Positions 6,727 through 14,327 of a stretch of DNA of 27,230 nucleotides are shown here, piece after piece (position 1 is the stretch's first letter; every line of letters begins with the position of its first letter). Both the position numbers and the translations under genes were made by a program. Source of the stretch: Candidatus Eiseniibacteriota bacterium (GTDB lineage: Bacteria > Arandabacterota > Arandabacteria > JAGLYR01). The stretch spans positions 1 to 27,230 of the forward strand of contig JAGLYR010000143.1 of assembly GCA_023132135.1 (NCBI GenBank), in the 5' to 3' direction. The notes beneath the pieces are model-generated. The model searched no databases, was not told where the DNA came from, and saw nothing but the letters and a program-made list of their open reading frames with translations.

Positions 6727-9700
6727 CGAGTCCGAGTATCCGGCAGCGGAGACGGCCGGCGAGGAACAGGTCTCCGGGGACGGAGAAACGGGGAAATCTC
6801 CGGAGGAGCCTCGCGCCGCTTTGGTGATCGGGGGCGGAATAGCGGGAATCCAGGCGGCCATCGACCTTGCGGACTCCAATATCCGGGTATGCCTCGTGGA
6901 GAAGTCGCCCAGTCTGGGCGGCCGGATGGCCCAGCTGGACAAGACGTTCCCGACGATGGACTGCTCCATCTGAATTCTGGGACCCCGGATGATGGATGCC
7001 GGTCGGCATCCCAACATCGAGGTTCTCACGTACTCGGAGGTCATCGGTCTGGAGGGCGAAGCCGGCAGCTTCGTGGCCACCGTTCGCCGCCACCCGAGGT
7101 ACGTGTCGGAAGATCTCTGCACCGGTTGCGGCCAGTGTGTGGAGAACTGCCCGGTCGTGGTTCCCAACGAGTTCGACGAGGGGTTGGGAGCTCGGAAAGC
7201 CATCTACTCTCCTTTTGCACAAGCCGTTCCCAATATCTACGTGATTGATCGCGAGAACTGCCTCAACACCGACTTCCTGGTCTGCGAGAATTGCCGGAAG
7301 GCGTGCGAGAGGGAAGCCATTGACTACGACATGCGGCCCGAGGACCGGAGTTTCCGGATCGGGGCCGTGATCGTGGCAACAGGCTTCGACCTTTTCGATG
7401 CCCGGGTAATGAAGAACTACGGCTACGGGCTCTACTCCAATGTGCTGACGTCCATGGAGCTGGAGCGCATGCTGAACGCGTCCGGTCCCACGCAGGGGCA
7501 CATCGTACGCCCCAGCGACCGGAAACCTCCCGGATCCATCGTGTTCGTGCAGTGCGTGGGAGCCAGGGGGGAGGCGGGGCAGCAGTACTGTTCCCAGTGG
7601 TGCTGCATGAACACGGTCAAGGATTGTCTGCTGGTCAAGCAACACGAACCGGGGATCGAACGCCTGCAGGTTCTGTACACCGATATCCGGGCCGCGGGGA
7701 AAGGACTCGAGGAATTCTACGTGCGATCCCTGTCGCAACCGGAGGTCTCGTTCCTGCGAGGTCGACCGTCCCGAATTGAGGAGGAATCCGGGACCCGGGA
7801 TCTCATAATCCACGTCGAGGATACAACGACCGGCAAGATTGAGCGGATTCAGGCGGAGATGGTTGTCCTGGCCTCGGCGGCCGTCGCCGGGGCGGACAAC
7901 CGGAAGCTGGCCGGGGTGTTGGGGGTGGAACTGGACCCCCACAGGTTTTTCCAGTCCCGGGAGGCGGAAGGCGAGTTGCTGGAAACTACCCGGGAGGGTG
8001 TGTACCTCTGCGGCTGCGCGGGTGGTCCGAAGGACATCTCCGACTCGGTGGCCCAGGCTTCGGGAGCAGCGGCGCGGGCCGAGGCACACTTGGCCTCATC
8101 CCGGCGACCTGCCGAGAAGGTCAAGGTTGAGCCGCTGGACACATCCGGTCCTCCCAGGGTCGGGATTTTCCTCTGCCACTGCGGGATCAACATCGCGGGG
8201 GTGCTGGACATCGGCCGTATGGCCGAGGAGGCGCGCCGGTTGCCCCACGTGGCGTTTGTGGAGGAAAACCTGTTCCTCTGCTCCGACGCCGGGCAGAGGG
8301 TTGTTCAGGAGGCGATTCGGGAGCACCGGCTCAACAGAGTGGTGGCAGCTGCCTGCACTCCGCGGACCCACGAACCCGTCTTCCGCCAGAGTTGCCTGGA
8401 AACCGGGCTTAACCCATACCTTTTCGAGATGGTGAACGTTCGGGACCAGTGTTCCTGGGTACACAGCAATGAGCCGGCCCTGGCAACGATGAAGGCGGTG
8501 GACCAGATCCGGATGGCCGTGGCCCGGGCGTCGCGCCTGGAGGCGCTGGACTCCCGGGAGATCTCTGTGGAGCAGTCGGTCGTGGTGATCGGGGGCGGCA
8601 TTGCCGGTATGCAGGCGGCGCTGGATCTCGACCGCCAGGGTATCCCTGTCACCCTCATTGAGAAGGACAAGGTCTTGGGTGGCCGGCTCCTGGGCATTCA
8701 TCGCCTGTACCCCGATTTCCGGGAAGCTGCGGTTCTGCTGGAGAAGAAGCGGCGGCAGATCGAGGAGAGCCGCATTGTGGTCCAGACGAGCAGCCGTGTG
8801 GAATCCATCCGGGGCTTCGTGGGCAACTTTGACGTGACCACCGACCGGGCCGCCATCAGGACAGGGGCCCTCATTCTGGCCATTGGCGCCGATGTCTACA
8901 GACCAGAGGGAATGTATGGCTACGGCAGGTTCCCCAACGTGGTCACGGGCCTGGAGCTGGAAGATCTCTTCTTCGCGTCGGAGGGTAAACTGGAGCGGGA
9001 TGGTCATGAGGTCAAGACGGCCGCCTTCATTCAGTGTGTGGGATCGAGAGATCCCGAGCACCGGGTCAGCTGTTCCCGGTACTGCTGCCCGACGACGGTG
9101 AAGCAGGCCATCGAACTCCGGGACCTGGGCGTGAACGTGGTGGTCTTCTACCGCGACATGCGGACGGTATCCCACGGAACCGAGGAGCTCTACCGCCTGG
9201 CGAGAGAAAAGGGCGTGAGGTTCATTCCGTACACGCCGGAACATCCACCCAGGATAGAGGGCAAGACAGCGGCCGAGACCGCCTCGGTCCACTTGGACAT
9301 GGTGGGAGGCGAGATCGAGGTGGATATCGACCTGGTGATCCTTGCTACGGCCATGGTTCCCAGGGAAGAAGAAACGGCAGCGCTCCAGATGCTCCTGAAA
9401 GTTCCGAGGGGGACAGATGGTTTCCTGATGGAGCGACACGCCAAGTTGGGACCGGTGGAAACGGTGGTTGGAGGCGTGTTCATCTGTGGCACGGTGCAGG
9501 GACCGAAGGATATCGCCGAATCCATTGCCCAGGCATCCGCTGCGGCAGCGAAAGCCGCGGCCCTGGTGAGTCGGGAGCGCATCGAACTGGAACCCACCAC
9601 AGCCGTGGTGCAGACAGACCTGTGCCGGGCGTGCGGCCGCTGCGTGGAGATCTGTGATTTCCATGCTCCGGAGATCAAGGAGATGGAGGGCGGCGGTATG

Positions 9701-9844
9701 GCGGCGGTCATCAACCAGGCCCTGTGCAAGGGTTGCGGTACGTGCGCCGCGCTGTGCCCGACAGGCGCCATTGTGGCCCGTCACTTCACGGATGAGCAGA
9801 TCCTGTCGATGATCGATTCCCTGCTGCTGGGGGAGGTTGTCTAG
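6704..9844 (+). CDS. hdrA: HdrA-like iron-sulfur flavoprotein, tandem double module, selenoprotein (Sec90)
   Basis: This is an HdrA-family electron-bifurcating flavoprotein subunit (1046 aa including Sec). The reading frame is interrupted by TGA at 6971-6973 (residue 90). Protein similarity continues unbroken across it: [23 protein letters not shown] matches the HdrA motif where most members have Cys. Order: FAD-binding GGGIAG (43-48); Sec90; ferredoxin insert C139/C142/C145/C149 plus C186/C194/C197/C201; QCVGARGE...YCSQWCC; then a second HdrA copy with its own N-terminal domain (from about 484, [13 protein letters not shown]) and FAD loop (about 626). This second copy has RLYPDFREA where Cys/Sec and the insert should be. 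A two-cluster ferredoxin (about 969-1040) closes it. The first module lacks the usual HdrA N-terminal domain. Start ATG 6704 follows GTAGAGG and overlaps korC2. mvhD follows immediately. Confidence 0.88.
6994..7011 (+). promoter_or_regulatory. Bacterial SECIS hairpin of hdrA1
   Basis: GGATGCC-GGTC-GGCATCC forms a perfect 7-bp stem with a GGUC loop, beginning 20 bases after the UGA at 6971-6973. Bacterial SECIS elements are hairpins just inside the coding region after the UGA, with G and U in the loop read by SelB; position and loop fit. The same 18 bases occur at the same distance in hdrA2. Confidence 0.8.
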
Positions 9845-10294
9845 ATGGCTCGGAAGAAATCCCCCGCCGGCGGGAAAAAGAAGAAAGAGGAGTTTGTCCC
9901 GCGCATCGTGGTTTTCGCCTGCAACTGGTGCAGCTACGCCGGGGCGGACAGCGCCGGAGTCAACCGCATCCAGTACTCGCCCCACTTCCGGGTGATCCGG
10001 ACCATGTGTTCAGGGCGTGTACACCCGGGATTCGTGCTGCGGGCCTTTGAAATGGGAGCTGACGGCGTTCTGGTTTCGGGGTGCCACATCGGAGACTGTC
10101 ACTACATCTTCGGAAACGAGCGGGCCGTCGAGAACTACGAGAAGATGAAAGCCCTGGTCAGGACACTGGGGCTTGAGGAAGGCCGGATTGGTCTGGAGTG
10201 GGTGTCGGCGGCCGAGGGCCCCCGTTGGGGCCAGGTCATTGACGAGTTCGTCGAGCGGGTACGGAGGCTGGGGCCTTCGCCCGTGGGAAGGTGA
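9845..10294 (+). CDS. mvhD: MvhD-type iron-sulfur adaptor subunit
   Basis: This protein (149 aa) is homologous to the delta subunit of methyl-viologen-reducing hydrogenase, a small [2Fe-2S] protein that docks redox partners onto HdrA. The five expected cysteines are present: C26 and C29 ([12 protein letters not shown]), C55 (RTMCSGRV), C80 and C85 (SGCHIGDCHY). Sec-containing versions are known in the family, but this one uses Cys throughout. The lysine-rich N-terminus (MARKKSPAGGKKKKEE) is probably a flexible leader. Start ATG 9845 directly abuts the hdrA1 stop and has GGAGG eight bases upstream. An MvhD normally connects Hdr to a hydrogenase, formate dehydrogenase or NAD(P)H module; none of these is in the window, so its partner may be encoded elsewhere or may be KOR itself. 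Confidence 0.92.
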   Translation: MARKKSPAGGKKKKEEFVPRIVVFACNWCSYAGADSAGVNRIQYSPHFRVIRTMCSGRVHPGFVLRAFEMGADGVLVSGCHIGDCHYIFGNERAVENYEKMKALVRTLGLEEGRIGLEWVSAAEGPRWGQVIDEFVERVRRLGPSPVGR

Positions 10295-10360
10295 ATCACG
10301 GGAAATCATGGATTTCGGGCCTGTCGGCCCCGACGTCCGGGTGGAGGCAGACTGAGTACT

Positions 10361-11500
10361 GTGGAATCGGTGATCCAGAGCATCAGGTCCAGCAGGGCCT
10401 ACTCCTGCCTTGAGTGCGGCAAGTGCACGGCGTCGTGCCCCATTGCCCGGTTCAACGGGGCGTTCTCTCCCCGGCGGGTAGTGGCGGAGGCCATTGAGCG
10501 AGGCGGGGGCGAGCATCTCCTGGCAGACGAGCTCCTGTGGGAATGCTTGACCTGTGGGATATGCGAGCTGCGGTGTCCCACGGATGTGCACTTCGGCGCC
10601 CTTGTCCGGTCGCTGCGAGCGGCAGCTGTCGAGCGGGGGTTTGCGGGCCATCCCTCCCACGGGGGTGTTCTCCAATCTCTGATGCGAATGATGACGTCCC
10701 CGACCCTCAAGCAGGACCGGATGTGGTGGGTCACCGAGGACCTGGAGGTGGAGTCCCGCGGCGAGATTCTCTACTTCGTCGGATGCCTGCCTTACTTCGA
10801 TGATCTGTTTGCGCCGGACCTGAATCTGCGGTCCACGGACATTGCCCGGTCCACGGTTCAGTTGCTGAACGCTGCCGGAATCAAGCCGGTCGTCGACTCC
10901 AACGAGCGGTGTTGCGGTCACGATCTTCTCTGGACGGGAGATGTGGAGAATTTCAGACGCCTTGCTGAGCATAACGTCGCCGCCATCAGGGAAACGGGTG
11001 CGACGGTAGTGGTGACGGCATGCGCGGAGTGCGCGAAGACACTGAGGGACGTCTACCCTGAATGGGTCGGGCCGCTGGGTTTCGAAGTGAAGCATCTGTC
11101 CAGCCTGATCGTTGAACACGCGAGCAGTTTCAGATTCAAGGAGAACACGGGAAAAGTCACCTTCCAGGATCCATGCCGGCTGAGCCGGCACATGGGTGAA
11201 GTCGCCGCGCCGCGTCAGGCGATGGGTCTCGTGCCGGGACTGGAGCTGGTTGAGATGCTTCACTCGGGCGTAAACGCGGTCTGCTGCGGAACGAGCGCGT
11301 GGACGAATTGCGGCCAGACATCCAGGAGTATCCAGGCGGAACGGTTGCAGGAGGCGGGCAGTACGGGGGCCGCGACTCTGGTGACGGCGTGTCCCAAGTG
11401 TCAGATCCACTTCCGCTGCGCTCTCTCGGATGGCAGGGCGGACGCAGAGAACAACATGAATATTCAGGACCTGAGTGTTCTTCTCGCATCGTGTTTGTAA
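10361..11500 (+). CDS. HdrC-HdrB fusion (HdrD-like iron-sulfur protein)
   Basis: This 379-residue protein joins an HdrC-type ferredoxin to an HdrB-type catalytic half, as in HdrD-like proteins. Ferredoxin clusters: C16-C19-C22-C26 and C62-C65-C68-C72. CCG domain 1: C142, C184-C185, C221, C224; CCG domain 2: C272, C308-C309, C344, C347. In HdrB the CCG domains hold unusual non-cubane [4Fe-4S] clusters that reduce a disulfide. The second CCG motif reads CCGTSAWTNC, so the substrate may not be a heterodisulfide. The start is GTG at 10361, preceded by GGAGG at a long distance; the 66 bases before it hold no gene. Its 3' end overlaps the edge of a 39-bp tandem repeat array. It belongs to the long cluster and would accept electrons from HdrA1 or HdrA2. 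Confidence 0.88.
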   Translation: MESVIQSIRSSRAYSCLECGKCTASCPIARFNGAFSPRRVVAEAIERGGGEHLLADELLWECLTCGICELRCPTDVHFGALVRSLRAAAVERGFAGHPSHGGVLQSLMRMMTSPTLKQDRMWWVTEDLEVESRGEILYFVGCLPYFDDLFAPDLNLRSTDIARSTVQLLNAAGIKPVVDSNERCCGHDLLWTGDVENFRRLAEHNVAAIRETGATVVVTACAECAKTLRDVYPEWVGPLGFEVKHLSSLIVEHASSFRFKENTGKVTFQDPCRLSRHMGEVAAPRQAMGLVPGLELVEMLHSGVNAVCCGTSAWTNCGQTSRSIQAERLQEAGSTGAATLVTACPKCQIHFRCALSDGRADAENNMNIQDLSVLLASCL

Positions 11501-11652
11501 ACATTGACGTAGGAGTATTCCAAGGCATCATGTCTGTGAACATTTACGCAGGAGTATTCCGAGGCATCATGCTTGTGAGTATTGACGTAGGAGTATTCCC
11601 AGGCATCGTGCCTGTGAACATTGACATAGGAGTATTCCCAGGCATTGTGCCT
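11497..11652 (+). repeat. Four-copy 39-bp tandem repeat between hdrCB and hdrA2
   Basis: Units begin at 11497, 11536, 11575 and 11614, exactly 39 bp apart, each holding GTGAACATT-like sequence and AGGAGTATTCC. Each also contains a short hairpin: CAGGCA-TCG-TGCCTG in the third, the same with loop TTG in the fourth, and versions with G-U pairs in the first two. A decayed half unit can be aligned inside the end of hdrCB (11473-11502), and GTGAGT after 11652 starts a fifth. The array separates two genes of one apparent transcript. There are no spacers, so it is not CRISPR. Confidence 0.9.
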
Positions 11653-11687
11653 GTGAGTGGCCAACCAAGCAGGAGGTGAATGCGGAA

Positions 11688-14168
11688 ATGCCCGGGGCGG
11701 CAAACAGGAATGGGGTGAGAGTCGGTGTGTTCGTCTGCGACTGCGGGTTGAATATCGCCGGGACCGTGGACTGCGGAGCGGTCGCCGAGTATGCCGGAAC
11801 TCTCGATGGCGTGGTTGCAGTCATTCGCAACAAGTACACGTGCGCGGATCCAGGACAGAACGAGATCAAGAAGGCCATTGTGGAGCACAACCTGAACCGC
11901 GTGGTGGTTGCCTCCTGTACACCCAAGATCCATGAGCCGACGTTCCGGAACTGTGTGGCCGAAGCGGGGATGAATCCCTACCTGTTTGAGATGGCCAACA
12001 TTCGGGAGCATGTCAGCTGGGTCCACCAGAACGAGAAGGATGCGGCCACGGACAAGGCAAAAGCCATCGTCCGTGCGGCCGTCGCCAGGGCCCGACTCCT
12101 GGAACCCCAGATCGAAGCCGAGGTGGCGGTGGAACAGGCGGCGTTGGTGATCGGCGGGGGCATAGCCGGGATCCAGGCCGCGCTGGACCTCGCCGATGCA
12201 GGCCACCAGGTCTACCTGGTAGAAAAGGAGCCATCCATTGGGGGGATCATGGCTGCCCTGGACAAGACCTATCCCACGATGGACTGCTCCATATGAATTC
12301 TCGGACCCAAGATGATGGATGCCGGTCGGCATCCCCGGATCGAACTTCTGTCCAACAGCGAAGTTACAAAGGTGAAAGGTTATGTCGGAAACTTCACCGT
12401 CACGGTCAAGCGCAAAGCGCGGTATGTGGACGAGAAGGAGTGCACCGCGTGCAACGAGTGTGTAGAGGTGTGTCCCGTGGCGGTTCCGGATGAGTACCAG
12501 CAGGGTTTCTCGTCCCGCAAGGCCATCTACATTCCCTTCCCCCAATCCGTCCCGTCGTCGTTCATCATCGACATGGAGAGCTGTCTTGGGAACAATCCCA
12601 TTGCCTGCGGGAAGTGCCTCGAAGCCTGTGACAAGAACTGCATAGACTTCGACGACCAGGACAGGTTCGTTGATCTGGAGGTTGGGACCATCATATGCGC
12701 CACGGGGATGGATGTCTACGACCCCACTGAGATAGTTGAATACGGCTACCGGAGGTACGAGAACGTTATCACCAGCATGGAGTTCGAGCGGCTGATCTGT
12801 GCCAGCGGTCCCACAGAAGGGCACTTCATGCGTCCCAGCGACCAGAAGCGCCCGCTGAGAATCGGATTCATCCAGTGCGTGGGCTCTCGCTCTGAGAAGC
12901 GGGGCGTGGCCTACTGCGGAAACATCTGCTGCATGAACACGATCAAGGATACTCTCCTTCTGGCGGATCACTATCCGGATACTGAGAGCAAGGTGTTCTA
13001 CATGGACATCCGGGCCTTCGGTAAGGGATTCGAAGATCTCTATCGCCGAAGCAAGGAAGCCGGGGCGCAATACATCCGCGGGCTCCCGGGAGAGATCGTC
13101 GAGGACCCCAAGAGCAAGAACCTCGTGGTCCGGGTGGAGAACACCACGGCGGGACGTCTGGAGGAACATGAGCTGGACATGGTGGTGCTGGCGGTGGGCG
13201 TCATCCCCAGACACGATGCTCCGGTGATGCGGCAGCTGCTGACCCTTTCGAAGACGGCCGACGGGTTCCTGATGGAGTCCCATCCGAAACTGAAACCTGT
13301 AGATGCGCCGTCCCGGGGGGTCTTCTTCGCCGGGTGCGCGGAGTATCCCAAGGATGTCAAGGACAGCGTGACTCAGGCTTCGGCTGCTGCCGCCCGGGCC
13401 GGGATTCTGCTGAGCCAGGGGAAGGTCTGCATCGAAGCGATCACATCCCGTATTGACGGCGACCTGTGCATCTACTGCGGCCGCTGTGCCAAGGTCTGCC
13501 CATACAACGCGATCACCGCTCCCGACCGCAAAAAGAAACAGCTTCCCATTGTGATCGAAGCAGCCTGCGCTGGGTGCGGCACATGCGCGGCGGAGTGCCC
13601 GACGGACGCCATCACGATGAAGCACTTCACTGACGAGCAGATTCTGGCGCAGATCGAGGCATACTTGGCGGAGGATCCGGAGGACCAGATCATCATCTTC
13701 GCGTGCAACTGGTGTTCCTACCCGGGTTCGGACCTGGCCGGGACCTCGCGTCTCCAGTACCCCACCCATGGCCGGGTGATCCGGACCATGTGTTCGGGGC
13801 GAGTGGCCGAGAAGTTTGTGCTCCGGGCTTTTGAGCTGGGCGCGCCGATTGTCCTCGTGTCCGGCTGCCACTTCTCCGACTGCCACTACATCAGTGCAGT
13901 GCAATGGACCCAGCGGCGAATTGAGAAACTCTGGGAAAAGATGGAGAAACTGGGTATCCGCCCGGAGAGACTCCAACTGGAGTGGATCAGCGCCGCCCAG
14001 GGTCAGAAGTGGGCGGAAGTTCAGCGCTCGCTGGAGGAGTTGCGCAAAAAGGTAACGAAGGAGGAAATAGGGGAAACCAGAAGGATCCTGGCACAGGAGC
14101 GGGCCAGGAAGGAGAAGAAGGCCAAGGGTAGGCCGAAAGCCGGAGCAGTTGCATCGGAACAGGAGTAA
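11688..14168 (+). CDS. hdrA: HdrA-MvhD fusion, selenoprotein (Sec203)
   Basis: This is a full HdrA flavoprotein fused to MvhD (826 aa including Sec). It is read through TGA at 12294-12296, residue 203, in [20 protein letters not shown], the same position as in hdrA1. Domains: HdrA N-terminal domain ([13 protein letters not shown] to about residue 140); FAD loop GGGIAG (about 156-161); Sec203; ferredoxin insert starting C252/C255/C258/C262; QCVGSRSEK...YCGNICC; two-cluster ferredoxin ([24 protein letters not shown], about 590-640); MvhD domain from about 665 (FACNWCSY...TMCSGRV...[10 protein letters not shown]); and a Lys/Glu-rich tail. I chose ATG 11688 because AGGAGGTGA (11671-11679) lies eight bases upstream; an in-frame GTG at 11676 overlaps that site. 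The layout resembles QmoB or HdrA-MvhD fusions of anaerobes that couple soluble electron carriers by flavin-based bifurcation. Confidence 0.9.
12317..12334 (+). promoter_or_regulatory. Bacterial SECIS hairpin of hdrA2
   Basis: GGATGCC-GGTC-GGCATCC starts 20 bases after the UGA at 12294-12296. It is identical in stem, loop and spacing to the element in hdrA1, while the bases between the UGA and the hairpin differ at several positions. It supports Sec insertion at residue 203. Confidence 0.8.
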
Positions 14169-14173
14169 GTAGC

Positions 14174-14314
14174 ATGCCGGGCGAAGCGGATTTCGTGTGT
14201 CTGAGATGTGGCGCCCACTTCAAGATGCCTTACGAAGAAAGCGAAGGGCCCAAGGAGCGGGCGTGCCCCGAATGCAAGAGCAACAGTGTGCGCAGGGTGA
14301 AGGAGAAGAAGTAG
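14174..14314 (+). CDS. Tiny zinc-ribbon protein (46 aa)
   Basis: This small gene has an ATG at 14174 eight bases after AGGAG, which overlaps the end of hdrA2. The 46 residues contain two knuckles, C9-x2-C12 (VCLRCGAHF) and C31-x2-C34 (ACPECKS), spaced like a zinc ribbon or a rubredoxin-type metal site, and end in a basic tail (RRVKEKK). FmdB-like small ribbons look similar. It sits 5 bases after hdrA2 and 13 bases before the nucleotidyltransferase gene, so it is almost certainly cotranscribed. Its role is unknown; it could be a structural zinc protein, a nucleic-acid-binding ribbon or a one-iron electron carrier. Confidence 0.8.
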   Translation: MPGEADFVCLRCGAHFKMPYEESEGPKERACPECKSNSVRRVKEKK

Positions 14315-14327
14315 AAGGGCCTTCGCA

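Noticed and set aside
6704-6973. 89-residue protein ending at TGA, with hdrA1 as a truncated or broken gene
   Set aside because: Similarity to HdrA continues directly after the TGA, which replaces a conserved Cys, and a SECIS hairpin follows; the same happens in hdrA2.
8096-9985. 629-codon minus-strand open frame opposite hdrA1
   Set aside because: It lies opposite cysteine-motif-rich HdrA sequence and encodes a His/Arg/Asp-rich peptide without family features.
11497-11652. CRISPR array
   Set aside because: The units are directly adjacent with no unique spacers, and no cas gene is nearby.
11464-11703. Repeat peptides on either strand of the 39-bp array (13-residue repeats)
   Set aside because: A 39-bp unit is divisible by three, so open frames with repeated peptides appear by default; they overlap hdrCB or lack starts. 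The G-U-preserving changes argue for RNA structure instead.
11676-12296. HdrA2 as a pseudogene with a premature stop
   Set aside because: The UGA is explained by selenocysteine; the downstream frame is intact to the end of the MvhD domain.
11544-13976. 810-codon open frame on the minus strand opposite hdrA2
   Set aside because: It is antisense to a clearly conserved gene, its protein has no recognisable domain and unusual His/Val/Asp-rich composition; such frames arise from GC-rich third positions.
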